In this document: piece by piece, positions 6,878 through 14,752 of the stretch | How positions within the stretch are numbered: position 1 is the stretch's first letter | Layout of the letters: every line of letters begins with the position of its first letter | NCBI GenBank assembly: GCA_900768105.1 | Contig: CAAGBQ010000034.1 | Coordinates: forward strand, 1 to 15,577 | Direction of reading: 5' to 3' | DNA length: 15,577 nt | Origin: Oscillospiraceae bacterium | Lineage (GTDB): Bacteria; Bacillota; Clostridia; Oscillospirales; Ruminococcaceae | The notes under the pieces: model-generated | Told to the model about the DNA's origin: nothing | The model's database searches: none | Seen by the model: the letters and a program-made list of their open reading frames with translations, nothing else | Position numbers and translations under genes: made by a program

Positions 6878-7843
6878 ATGAATATCCACGGGAAGGACAT
6901 TAAAATTTTCACCGGCAATGCATATCCCAAGGCAGCAGAGGACATTGCAAAGAACCTTGGGCTTCCGCTTGGCAAGTGCGCCGTAGGTCATTTTGCGGAC
7001 GGCGAAGTTTCCGTTTCTCCGGAGGAATCCGTTCGCGGTTCCGATGTATTTATCGTGCAGTCCACCTGCAATCCGGTAAACGACAATCTTATGGAGCTTA
7101 TCATTATGATTGACGCTTTCCGCCGTGCTTCTGCCGGAAGAATTACCGCCGTTATTCCTTATTTCGGCTATGCCCGCCAAGACAGAAAAGCAAAAGCAAG
7201 GGACCCGATTTCCGCAAAGGTTGTTGCAAATATGCTTACTGCTGCCGGTGCGGACAGAGTCCTTACCATGGATCTTCATGCGGCACAGATTCAGGGCTTT
7301 TTTGATATTCCCGTTGACCACCTTATGGGGGCGCCGATTCTTACTCCGTATTTCCAGCCTATTGTTCACCACCACGAGGATGAATATGTTGCCGTTTCTC
7401 CCGACCACGGCAGCGTAAACCGTGTGCGCAAATTTGCCGAGAAGCTTGATATTCCGCTTGCGATTATCGACAAACGCCGCCCCAAAGCAAATGTTTCCGA
7501 GGTTATGAATATAATCGGCGATGTAAAGGGCAAAAAGTGCATAATTATGGACGATATGGTTGACACTGCGGGAACTCTTTGCGGCGCGGCAAAGGCGCTT
7601 ATCGAGATTGGCGGGGCACTTTCCGTAACCGCATGCGCAACTCACGGTCCGCTTTCCGGTCCGGCAATAGAGCGTATTCAGAACAGCGTTCTTGACGAGC
7701 TTGTTCTTCTCGATACCATTCCGATAAGCGAAGAAAAGCGTGCAGCCTGCGACAAAATTACAGTTCTTCCCGTTGCTCCCGTTTTTGCGGAGGCTATTGA
7801 GCGTATTTACGGCGACCGCCCTGTAAGCCCGCTTTTCATCTGA
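6878..7843 (+). CDS. prs: Ribose-phosphate pyrophosphokinase (PRPP synthase)
   Basis: Prs makes 5-phosphoribosyl-1-pyrophosphate from ribose-5-phosphate and ATP in the cytoplasm; PRPP feeds purine, pyrimidine, NAD, His and Trp synthesis. The product has 321 residues, normal for the class I enzyme (~315). Seen are DGE in the N-terminal half (41-43), the ATP-loop ARQDRK (99-104), the catalytic His region DLHAAQIQGFF (H134), VSPDHG (173-178) and the PRPP-binding loop IIMDDMVDTAGT (222-233). The position after PDHG is Ser, where the family usually has a second Gly. The ATG at 6878 has an AGGAGAG site at 6864-6870. It is probably expressed with glmU and ends at a strong bidirectional terminator facing pncB, an enzyme that uses its product. 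Confidence 0.96.
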   Translation: MNIHGKDIKIFTGNAYPKAAEDIAKNLGLPLGKCAVGHFADGEVSVSPEESVRGSDVFIVQSTCNPVNDNLMELIIMIDAFRRASAGRITAVIPYFGYARQDRKAKARDPISAKVVANMLTAAGADRVLTMDLHAAQIQGFFDIPVDHLMGAPILTPYFQPIVHHHEDEYVAVSPDHGSVNRVRKFAEKLDIPLAIIDKRRPKANVSEVMNIIGDVKGKKCIIMDDMVDTAGTLCGAAKALIEIGGALSVTACATHGPLSGPAIERIQNSVLDELVLLDTIPISEEKRAACDKITVLPVAPVFAEAIERIYGDRPVSPLFI

Positions 7844-7863
7844 TTTTAGCAATATAAAACGCA

Positions 7864-7893
7864 AAAAAAGCCCCGCTTTTGCGGGGCTTTTTT
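7864..7893. terminator. Bidirectional terminator between prs and pncB
   Basis: AAAAAAGCCCCGC (7864-7876) pairs perfectly with GCGGGGCTTTTTT (7881-7893) around a TTTT loop. It is symmetrical, so it works for prs on the plus strand and as a second stop for pncB transcripts on the minus strand. Confidence 0.92.
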
Positions 7894-7900
7894 ATGTACA

Positions 7901-7938
7901 AAAACAATTTGAGCACGGGCAAAGCGCTCCGTGCTCAA
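7901..7938 (-). terminator. Terminator of pncB
   Basis: TTGAGCACGG (7909-7918) and CCGTGCTCAA (7929-7938) form a perfect 10-bp stem with a 10-base loop. Read on the minus strand it is followed by ATTGTTTT (7908-7901). It lies about 40 bases beyond the pncB stop and is backed up by the prs/pncB bidirectional hairpin. Confidence 0.75.
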
Positions 7939-7976
7939 GCTTTGTGCCATGTGTGCTCAAAAAAAGCTATGCGTGC

Positions 7977-9425
7977 TCAAAAGGCGGATTTATTAAGAAG
8001 GTCGTTGCGGAGGTTCCAAAGCTTTTCGGAAAGGTCAACATAATATCTGTGCGGGTTTTTAAAGCGCTTGACCTCGTCCCAAAGGGTATCTACCTGTTCT
8101 GCGCAATATTTTTTAATCTCCTTGAGTGAGGGACTTTCATAAACGCACTTTCCGCTTTCAAAAATCGGAACAAGCATACGCTTTGCCACAACATCGGTAA
8201 GCTCTTTTTTCTTCCAAGTGCTTTCCGGGTCAAAAATGGTGAAGGGCTTTGAGGTATCCGGCGCAGGCTCGTCATAAAGGCTTATATAGTCTGCCATGGC
8301 TTTTCCGCTTTCCTTTGAATAAAAGCGATAGAAGGTTTTGAAGCCGGGGATGGTTATTTTTTCGGTACTTTCGCTTATTTTTATGACAGGTTCAAGAACG
8401 CCGTTTCTTTCTGCGGCGGCAAGCTTATATACGCAGCCGAAAACGGGGTCGCTTTTTGCGGTAATAAGGTTTTCGCCGACGCCGAAGCTGTTAAGGCAGG
8501 CACCTTGGCGCAAAAGCTCGCTGATAAGGTATTCATCAAGGGAATTTGAAGCAACTATTCCGCAGTCGGGATAGCCCGCGTCATCAAGCATTTTTCGCGC
8601 CTTTATTGAAAGATAGGCAATATCTCCGCTGTCGATACGAACACCCTTTGGGCGATAGCCCATGGGCTTGAGCACCTCGTCAAATACTTTAATGGCGTTC
8701 GGAATACCGGATTTGAGCACATTATATGTGTCCACAAGCAGGGTGCAGTTATCCGGATAAATTTCGGCATAGGCTTTAAACGCTTCATATTCGGAACCCA
8801 TAAGCTGTACCCAGCTGTGTGCCATGGTTCCGACGGCAGGAACGCCATAATCACGGTCGGTGATTGCGCAGGCGGTTGCGCCTATGCCGCCGATATATGC
8901 GGCGCGCGCGCCGAGAATGGCGGCATCGGCATTTTGTGCGCGGCGGGAACCAAATTCCATAACCGGACGGCCGTCTGCCGCACGGGCAATACGGTTTGCC
9001 TTTGTGGCAATAAGGCTTTGGTGGTTTGCAATAAGCAGGGTTACGGTTTCAACAAGCTGTGCCTGAACCGCCGGCCCCTTTACTACGATGATTGGCTCAC
9101 GCGGAAAAATCGGGGTGCCCTCCGGAATACTCCAAACATCGCATTTGAATTCAAAGTTACGGAGGTAATCAAGGAATTTTTCGGAGAAGCAGTTTTTGCT
9201 GCGGAGAAACTCTATATCCTCTTCGGTAAAACGGAGATTTTTCATATAGTCGATAAGCTGTTCTAATCCGGCGAAGATTGCGAAGCCGCCGTCATCGGGA
9301 ATACGGCGGAAAAACACATCAAAAACCGCAACGGTATCCTCCATGCCTTTTTCAAGATAGCCGTTCATCATGGTAAGCTCATAAAAATCCGTGAGCATAC
9401 TCAAATTGCGTTCGTCCCTATTCAT
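7977..9425 (-). CDS. pncB: Nicotinate phosphoribosyltransferase
   Basis: This NAD-salvage enzyme joins nicotinate and PRPP to give nicotinate mononucleotide in an ATP-stimulated reaction. The product has 482 residues, the usual length of the Firmicutes type. Seen are LTDFYELTMMNGY (11-23), EFGSRRAQ (157-164), GTMAHSWV with the conserved His203, DTYNVLKSG (232-240), RIDSGD (263-268), and the phosphate-binding stretch SFGVGENL (313-320). The ATG at 9425 has an AAGGAGT site at 9439-9433. It follows ade by 104 bases with a promoter of its own in the gap. Its product needs the PRPP made by the convergent prs next door. Near the stop the transcript carries repeated TTGAGCAC octamers. Confidence 0.95.
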   Translation of the reverse strand: MNRDERNLSMLTDFYELTMMNGYLEKGMEDTVAVFDVFFRRIPDDGGFAIFAGLEQLIDYMKNLRFTEEDIEFLRSKNCFSEKFLDYLRNFEFKCDVWSIPEGTPIFPREPIIVVKGPAVQAQLVETVTLLIANHQSLIATKANRIARAADGRPVMEFGSRRAQNADAAILGARAAYIGGIGATACAITDRDYGVPAVGTMAHSWVQLMGSEYEAFKAYAEIYPDNCTLLVDTYNVLKSGIPNAIKVFDEVLKPMGYRPKGVRIDSGDIAYLSIKARKMLDDAGYPDCGIVASNSLDEYLISELLRQGACLNSFGVGENLITAKSDPVFGCVYKLAAAERNGVLEPVIKISESTEKITIPGFKTFYRFYSKESGKAMADYISLYDEPAPDTSKPFTIFDPESTWKKKELTDVVAKRMLVPIFESGKCVYESPSLKEIKKYCAEQVDTLWDEVKRFKNPHRYYVDLSEKLWNLRNDLLNKSAF

Positions 9426-9432
9426 AATTTAC

Positions 9433-9467
9433 ACTCCTTCGGAAAACCGAAAGCCGCATTTTGCGGC
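9433..9467 (-). promoter_or_regulatory. pncB leader hairpins
   Basis: On the minus strand, GCCGCA-AAA-TGCGGC (9467-9453) is followed directly by TTTCGG-TTTT-CCGAAG (9452-9437), whose last bases run into the AAGGAGT ribosome site (9439-9433). The second hairpin could hinder translation. No known riboswitch was recognised. Confidence 0.35.
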
Positions 9468-9486
9468 CGGCATTATATCCGCTTTT

Positions 9487-9515
9487 ATATTAGCACTATT
9501 TGTCCGCTTTTTCAA
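9487..9515 (-). promoter_or_regulatory. pncB promoter
   Basis: On the minus strand, TTGAAA (9515-9510), a 17-base spacer, and TAATAT (9492-9487). A second -10 candidate, TATAAT, lies at 9477-9472 and would start transcription close to the leader hairpin. Confidence 0.6.
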
Positions 9516-9529
9516 TGTAAAGGCAAAAC

Positions 9530-11224
9530 TTAATCGGCAAAAAGAGGGACTATTGCCCATTTATCGCTGCTGAAAAGCCCATGGGTGGTCATTTTTATTT
9601 TCGGTATTACAGGAAGGCTTACGAAGGCCATGGTCATAAAAGGTTCTATGTCCTCCGGCACGCCAAGGGTGTGGACGCTTTTACGCACGGCTTCGTTTTG
9701 GCGTGCAACCTCGGATACGGAAGCGTCGGTCATAAGTCCGGCATAGGGAAGCGGCATTTCGGAGAGAACCTCGCCGTTTTTTACCGCAGCCATTCCTCCG
9801 CCAAGCTCGCGCACGCGGTTTGCGGCAAATGCCATTTCCCGCTCGCTTGTGCCTATTACAATAAGGTTGTGGGAATCATGAGAAACGGAAGCCGCGATGG
9901 CGCCCTCTTTAAGCCCGATTCCGTGGATAAAGCCAAGGCCGATGTGGCCGGTGTTTTTGTGGCGCTCGATAACGGCAAGCTTTAGTATGTCTTTTTCGGT
10001 ATCTATGCCGTTGTTTTTGCCAAAATCCACATCAAGCAGGGCTTCTTCTGTGATAAGCTGGTCTTTTACAAGATTAATTACACGGCACTTGCGATTACCG
10101 GATGCCGTTATATGAAAATCCTTTTCACAAAGCGGCGCAAGGTTAAAGGAATTCAGTACGCGCTCTTTTAATGCGGTGGAAACTGCGGGGCTTGTAAATT
10201 CGGCAAGCCTGCCTTCGGAAACGACCTCTTTACCAAGGTGGTAAACGGTGCTTACGGCAACGGAATCCAAATCGTCGAGCAGGACGATATTTGCCGAATA
10301 GCCGGGGGCAATTGCGCCCTCGTTTTTAAGGCCGAAGGCCTCCGCCGCCTGAAGTGTAGCCATGCGGATTCCGGTAACGGCGCTTTTGCCCGCTTTTACG
10401 GCAAGACGGATTATATCGTCAATGTGGCCGTTTGCGATAAGGTCTGCGGCGTGCTTGTCATCGGTAACAAGCAGGCAGCGGCGGTTCCACGGTTCGTCAA
10501 AAAGGGGAAGAAGTCCGGAAAGATTGCGCGCGGCGGTGCCGTTTCTTATCATAACGCGCTGTCCTTTGCGAATACGCTCGCGCGCTTCATCGGCGGAGGA
10601 ACATTCATGGTCGTCGCGGATTCCGGCGGCAATATATTTATCAAGGTCGCGGCCGGAAAGCAGGGGCGCATGGCCGTTTATAACTTTTCCTTTTGCGTTT
10701 GCGGAATTTATTTTATCCATAACGCCTTTATCGCCGGAAACAACGCCTACATAGTTCATCATTTCCGCAAGGCCAAGCACCCTTGCATGGCGATAGAAAG
10801 GCTCAATATCCGCCGCGGAAAGCTCTGCGCCGGATTCGTCAAAGGAGGTTGCCGGAACGCAGGACGGAACCATTATGTACACATCCAGGGGAAGCCCCTC
10901 GCTTGCTTCAAGCATAAATTCAATTCCGTCGCCGCCGCAGACATTAGCAATTTCGTGGGGGTCCGCAACAACTGCGGAGGTGCCGTGGAGCACGGCTGCT
11001 CTTGCAAATTCCGCGGGGAGCATCATTGTGCTTTCAATATGAATATGCCCGTCGATAAATCCGGGGCAGATATACTTGCCGGAAACATCCCGAACAAAAT
11101 CTGCGTCCTCTTCGGAATAATCACCCACGCCGGCAATTTTTTCTCCGTCGATAAGCACATTTGCTTTTTGAAGTTCATCCGTAAACACATTTACCACAGT
11201 TCCGCCTTTAAGCAGTGTTTTCAA
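9530..11224 (-). CDS. ade: Adenine deaminase
   Basis: Ade converts adenine to hypoxanthine and ammonia, the entry to purine salvage, in the cytoplasm. The product has 564 residues, in the family range (~570-600). It is an amidohydrolase-fold metal enzyme: PGFIDGHIHIEST (metal ligands H60 and H62), ADPHEIANV (H90), INGHAP (H185), DDHE (D205-H206) and TDDKH (D255-D256), then a C-terminal domain with VRELGGGMAAVKNGEV. The start is TTG at 11224-11222: the codon just before it is an in-frame TAA, and AGGGGG (11237-11232) stands at proper distance. It lies 59 bases after the MATE gene, and its -35 box overlaps that gene's stop codon. It probably runs on into pncB, since no terminator is seen between them. 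Confidence 0.95.
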   Translation of the reverse strand: MKTLLKGGTVVNVFTDELQKANVLIDGEKIAGVGDYSEEDADFVRDVSGKYICPGFIDGHIHIESTMMLPAEFARAAVLHGTSAVVADPHEIANVCGGDGIEFMLEASEGLPLDVYIMVPSCVPATSFDESGAELSAADIEPFYRHARVLGLAEMMNYVGVVSGDKGVMDKINSANAKGKVINGHAPLLSGRDLDKYIAAGIRDDHECSSADEARERIRKGQRVMIRNGTAARNLSGLLPLFDEPWNRRCLLVTDDKHAADLIANGHIDDIIRLAVKAGKSAVTGIRMATLQAAEAFGLKNEGAIAPGYSANIVLLDDLDSVAVSTVYHLGKEVVSEGRLAEFTSPAVSTALKERVLNSFNLAPLCEKDFHITASGNRKCRVINLVKDQLITEEALLDVDFGKNNGIDTEKDILKLAVIERHKNTGHIGLGFIHGIGLKEGAIAASVSHDSHNLIVIGTSEREMAFAANRVRELGGGMAAVKNGEVLSEMPLPYAGLMTDASVSEVARQNEAVRKSVHTLGVPEDIEPFMTMAFVSLPVIPKIKMTTHGLFSSDKWAIVPLFAD

Positions 11225-11258
11225 ATTAAATCCCCCTTATATGCCATCTTGTATTATA

Positions 11259-11300
11259 ATAATATTCCTTTATTGTGTGTATGTCAAAAGCTTTTTTGAC
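11259..11300 (-). promoter_or_regulatory. ade promoter with overlapping inverted repeat
   Basis: On the minus strand, TTGACA (11287-11282), a 17-base spacer, and TATTAT (11264-11259). The -35 overlaps the TGA stop of the MATE gene. A perfect inverted repeat, GTCAAAA (11283-11289), GCTT, TTTTGAC (11294-11300), covers the -35 and would suit a repressor operator. The boxes and repeat are seen; the regulator is unknown. Confidence 0.65.
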
Positions 11301-12636
11301 GGATTTCCGCACCGCAGTTCCATGCACGAATCTGCCGGATATAAAGAATAATCCCGATTGTACCGGTTATGGTTTCCGCCGCCGGAAAGGCAATCCATGT
11401 ATAGTTAAGCCCGATGAAGGACATGGCATAAAAAATCGGGATAAGGCAGAATATCTGGCGTGAAAGAGTAAGCAAAACGCTGGGGGCTGCCTTTCCGATT
11501 GCTTGGAAGAAAACCGGCATCATAAGGGAAAGGGTTGCCGGAAGAAAGCTTATTCCTATTATGCGCAAAGCTATGCGCCCTATTTCAAAAACCTTTTCGG
11601 AATTTGAAAATATGCCGAGGAGCTGCACCGGAATAAGTTCAAAGCAGGCGGTACCTATTATCATAAACGCCGCGGTTATGCCGCAGGCTATTTTAAGGGT
11701 GCGGCGCACTCTTTCGTAATTTTCCATGGCATAGTTATAGCTGATTACCGGCACCATGCAGGTTTGAAGTCCGGTTAGGGGGATAAAGAAAAATGATTGT
11801 ATTTTGTAATAAAGACCAAGCACGGTTACGGCTTCATCGCAAAAGCCCACCAAAATCATATTAAGCGCCATTATATAGACGGTGTAAAGCGACTGCATAA
11901 GAATTGACGGATAGCCGAGCATAAAAATATTTTTTGTGTAAAAAAGAAATTTGTGCGGAGCCGCCGGTCGCCGCAAGCCTTTTATTCCGGTGATGATTGC
12001 GGCAAGCACCTGACCGCACACAGTGGCGATTGCAGCGCCCGCTATGCCCATTTCCGGAAAGCCGAGCATACCGAAAATCATAATAGGGTCAAGCACAATA
12101 TTGCATACCGCGCCGCAAATTTGCGCAACCATGGGCAGGGTCATATTGCCCTCCGCTTGATGAACCTTTGTAAAAATACTTTCGGTAAAAAGTCCGATGC
12201 TGCCTATGCAGACAATATTGCCATAGGCGACCGCATATTCCACCGCAAGGGGGGCGCTTGCGGAAAGATTTATAAAAAAGCGCATGGAGATAAAAGAAAC
12301 AAGCGCAAATATTGCCCACATAATTACGGAGATTACGAAGCCGCAGCCCGCGGCTTCGTTTGCGGAATCATCGCGCCGTTCTGCATAAAACCGTGCCATA
12401 AGGGTGTTTACGCCCACTCCCGTGCCTACGGCAAGCGCTATGGCAATAAGCTGAATGGGATAAACGACGGAAAGCGCGGTTAAGCCGTGCTCGGAATATT
12501 TTCCGACGAAAAAGCTGTCCACGATATTATAAAGCGCCTGAATAAGCAGCGCCAGCATAACCGGCGGAGCGATTTTAAGCAGCACCTTTCCTATGCTTTC
12601 AGTTCCGTAAAAGGAAGGGTCTACGCCCTTTCTCAT
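11284..12636 (-). CDS. MATE-family efflux transporter
   Basis: This is a polytopic inner-membrane antiporter that exports drugs or metabolites using a Na+ or H+ gradient; the substrate cannot be read from sequence. From the ATG at 12636 it has 450 residues, typical of MATE, with about twelve hydrophobic segments in two halves. The first half begins IGKVLLKIAPPVMLALLIQALYN followed by IVDSFFVGKY, the usual MatE opening. The second half contains MLGYPSILMQSLYTVYIMALN and FIPLTGLQTCMVPVISYNYA. The GTG at 12645 lies inside the GGAGG ribosome site (12649-12645), so the ATG 8 bases further on is preferred. It follows ftsH by 187 bases, with a terminator and structured leader between. The ade promoter begins inside its stop codon. 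Confidence 0.93.
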   Translation of the reverse strand: MRKGVDPSFYGTESIGKVLLKIAPPVMLALLIQALYNIVDSFFVGKYSEHGLTALSVVYPIQLIAIALAVGTGVGVNTLMARFYAERRDDSANEAAGCGFVISVIMWAIFALVSFISMRFFINLSASAPLAVEYAVAYGNIVCIGSIGLFTESIFTKVHQAEGNMTLPMVAQICGAVCNIVLDPIMIFGMLGFPEMGIAGAAIATVCGQVLAAIITGIKGLRRPAAPHKFLFYTKNIFMLGYPSILMQSLYTVYIMALNMILVGFCDEAVTVLGLYYKIQSFFFIPLTGLQTCMVPVISYNYAMENYERVRRTLKIACGITAAFMIIGTACFELIPVQLLGIFSNSEKVFEIGRIALRIIGISFLPATLSLMMPVFFQAIGKAAPSVLLTLSRQIFCLIPIFYAMSFIGLNYTWIAFPAAETITGTIGIILYIRQIRAWNCGAEIRQKSF

Positions 12637-12645
12637 AAAAAGCAC

Positions 12646-12737
12646 CTCCGAACGCTCAAAAAAGCAATTTTTGCAAAAAGTTAATGCGCCCTTTCCTAAA
12701 AAACGGAGCGGGCGCTGTTTTGATTCTGTTAAAAGTC
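12646..12737 (-). other. Structured leader before the MATE gene
   Basis: On the minus strand, GCGCCC (12715-12710) can pair with GGGCGC (12691-12686), with an 18-base loop containing CTCCG followed by a T run. CTCCG is complementary to the CGGAG of the MATE ribosome site (12650-12646). Near 12665-12680 there is also a short GCAA/TTGC repeat. A TTGACT -35-like box at 12739-12734 has no good -10 at the right distance. No known riboswitch class is recognised. Confidence 0.3.
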
Positions 12738-12766
12738 AAAAAAACAGTGCGGAGCACTGCTTTTTT
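12738..12766 (-). terminator. Terminator of ftsH
   Basis: CAGTGC (12745-12750) pairs with GCACTG (12754-12759) around GGA. It is flanked by seven A and six T on the plus strand, so the minus-strand transcript ends in a T run (12744-12738). It lies about 60 bases beyond the ftsH stop. Confidence 0.85.
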
Positions 12767-12823
12767 GATGAACGGATATATTATATATGAATAACGGAAA
12801 AATGCAAGAAAAATTTTTGGGTA

Positions 12824-14659
12824 TCAGCCTTCCGCCGCCGGCTTGTTGAGAATTTCCATAAATTCTTCTCCGGTAATAGTTTCGCGGCTGTAAAGAAATT
12901 TCGCAAGTTCATCAAGCTTTTTGCGGTTTTCGTTAAGAATCCCGATGGCTTTTGCATGGGCGGCTTTAACAAGCTCGATAACAAGGCGGTCGATTTCATC
13001 CTGCGTTTTTGCGGAGCAGGCAAGGGAGGAATCTCCGCCAAGGTATTGGTTTGTGACGGTTTCAAGTGCGACCATATCAAATTCGCTGCTCATGCCGTAC
13101 TGTGTAAGCATTGCACGGGCAATTTTTGTCGCCTGCTCAATATCGTTGGAGGCGCCGGTGGTTACGGAACCGAACACGACCTCTTCCGCTGCGCGGCCGC
13201 CGGTAAGGGTGGCAACCTTATTTTCAAGCTCTTCTTTGGTCATAAGGTAGTGGTCGCCTTCATCCACCTGCATGGTATAGCCAAGTGCGCCGGAGGTGCG
13301 CGGAATGATGGTGATTTTTTGAACGGGAGCGGAATTTGTCTGCTTTGCCGCAACAAGAGCATGGCCGATTTCGTGATATGCAACGATCCATTTTTCCTTA
13401 TCGGTAAGAATGGAGTTTTTGCGTTGATAGCCGGCAATAACAACCTCTATGCTTTCTTCAAGGTCGGATTGGGAAACAAGCTTTCTTCCGGAGCGCACCG
13501 CGCGAAGCGCGGCCTCGTTAACAATATTGGCAAGCTCCGCGCCGGAAGCGCCGGAGGCCATTCTGGCAATAGCGGTAAAGTCAACATCCGGCTCCAGTTT
13601 AACCTTTTTTGCATGAACGCGAAGGATGGCTTCTCTGCCCTTGAGGTCGGGAAGCTCCACGGGGACGCGGCGGTCGAAGCGGCCCGGGCGGGTAAGAGCG
13701 GGGTCGAGTGATTCCGGACGGTTTGTTGCGGCAAGGATTATGACGCCGTTGTTGCCCTCAAAGCCGTCCATTTCGGTAAGAAGCTGGTTCAGGGTCTGCT
13801 CCCGCTCGTCGTTGCCGCCGTATGCGTTGCCGGAGCTGCGCTTTTGACCTATGGCGTCGATTTCGTCGATAAAGACTATGCAGGGAGCCTTTTCCTTTGC
13901 CTGGCTGAACAGCTCACGCACCTTGGAAGCGCCCATGCCCACGAACATTTCAACGAATTCGGAGCCGGAAATGGAGAAGAACGGTACGTTTGCTTCGCCC
14001 GCAACGGCTTTTGCAAGCATGGTTTTGCCCGTTCCGGGAGGGCCTACAAGCAGAATACCCTTTGGCATGGAAGCGCCGATTTCCTTGTATTTGCTCGGGT
14101 CGTGAAGATAATTGACGATTTCCTGGAGATTTTCCTTGGCCTCGTCCTCGCCGGCAACATCGTCAAAGCGTATGCCTTCTGTTGACTGTACATATATTTT
14201 AGCGCCGGAATCACCATTGCCGAACATCATGGAAGCCGCGCCGCCGCCGGCTTTATCCATCATTTTTCTGGCAAGGAACTGGCCGAGCACAATGAAGATA
14301 ACTCCGGGCAGAACCCATGTGAGCAGTGCGCTTACAAACGGCGACATCTGCTCCACAATCTCGCTTGAGAACTGTGTGCCGGAAGCATGAAGGCGGTCAA
14401 TAAGGCCGGGGTCGTTCATAATTCCGGTTTTATAAATTTTAGTATTTTCTTTGTTGGTAAAAACAATCTGGTTTTCTTCAACTTCAACTTTGCCGATATC
14501 TCCGTTTTCGGTCATGGTCATAAATGTGCCGTAATCCACTTCCTTGACCTGCTTTTCGGCAAGCCACGGCATTACGAAAAAGTTGAGCACCGATAAAATG
14601 ATAAGCGCCACCGCATAGTAATATATCAGCGGCTTTTTAGGGGTTTTTACTTCTTTCAT
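12824..14659 (-). CDS. ftsH: ATP-dependent zinc metalloprotease FtsH
   Basis: FtsH is a hexameric inner-membrane AAA+ protease that extracts and degrades misfolded membrane proteins and some regulators. The product has 611 residues, normal for the family. Two TM segments (about 11-31 and 106-128) flank a short extracytoplasmic domain. The AAA module has Walker A GPPGTGKT (206-213), Walker B IVFIDEID (261-268) and the second region of homology ATNRPESLDPALTRPGRFDR (311-330). The peptidase has HEIGH (429-433) and the third zinc ligand D506 in TGASND. The usual motif is HEAGH, and the Ile here is an unusual but non-catalytic change. The ATG at 14659 has GGAGG at 14671-14667. It is not preceded by the tilS-hpt genes often found with ftsH; a divergent HTH gene is there instead. 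Confidence 0.97.
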   Translation of the reverse strand: MKEVKTPKKPLIYYYAVALIILSVLNFFVMPWLAEKQVKEVDYGTFMTMTENGDIGKVEVEENQIVFTNKENTKIYKTGIMNDPGLIDRLHASGTQFSSEIVEQMSPFVSALLTWVLPGVIFIVLGQFLARKMMDKAGGGAASMMFGNGDSGAKIYVQSTEGIRFDDVAGEDEAKENLQEIVNYLHDPSKYKEIGASMPKGILLVGPPGTGKTMLAKAVAGEANVPFFSISGSEFVEMFVGMGASKVRELFSQAKEKAPCIVFIDEIDAIGQKRSSGNAYGGNDEREQTLNQLLTEMDGFEGNNGVIILAATNRPESLDPALTRPGRFDRRVPVELPDLKGREAILRVHAKKVKLEPDVDFTAIARMASGASGAELANIVNEAALRAVRSGRKLVSQSDLEESIEVVIAGYQRKNSILTDKEKWIVAYHEIGHALVAAKQTNSAPVQKITIIPRTSGALGYTMQVDEGDHYLMTKEELENKVATLTGGRAAEEVVFGSVTTGASNDIEQATKIARAMLTQYGMSSEFDMVALETVTNQYLGGDSSLACSAKTQDEIDRLVIELVKAAHAKAIGILNENRKKLDELAKFLYSRETITGEEFMEILNKPAAEG

Positions 14660-14686
14660 TGCGGTTCCTCCGATTAAAGTTTATAT

Positions 14687-14719
14687 ATTATAATATAGCC
14701 AAATCGGCGAAAATTGCAA
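14687..14719 (-). promoter_or_regulatory. ftsH promoter
   Basis: On the minus strand, TTGCAA (14719-14714), a 16-base spacer, and TATATT (14697-14692), with an overlapping TATAAT at 14692-14687. Either gives a leader of roughly 20-30 bases. No CIRCE-like repeat was seen. Confidence 0.55.
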
Positions 14720-14752
14720 TAATTCCGAGAAAGGCGTAACAAAAAATTAACT

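Noticed and set aside
6737..7864. 375-codon frame opposite prs
   Set aside because: Mirror frame of prs with no domain signal; it would run across the prs/pncB terminator.
7909..7980. CRISPR-like reading of the three GTGCTCAA repeats
   Set aside because: The repeats are only 8 bases with 12-14 base gaps, far too short; one pair simply forms the pncB terminator.
10238..11299. 353-codon frame opposite ade
   Set aside because: Mirror of ade; explained by the same codon bias and without recognisable motifs.
12646..12737. Known riboswitch before the MATE gene
   Set aside because: I could not match the conserved cores of guanidine, PRPP/ppGpp, TPP, SAM or other classes; it is reported only as an unassigned structured leader.
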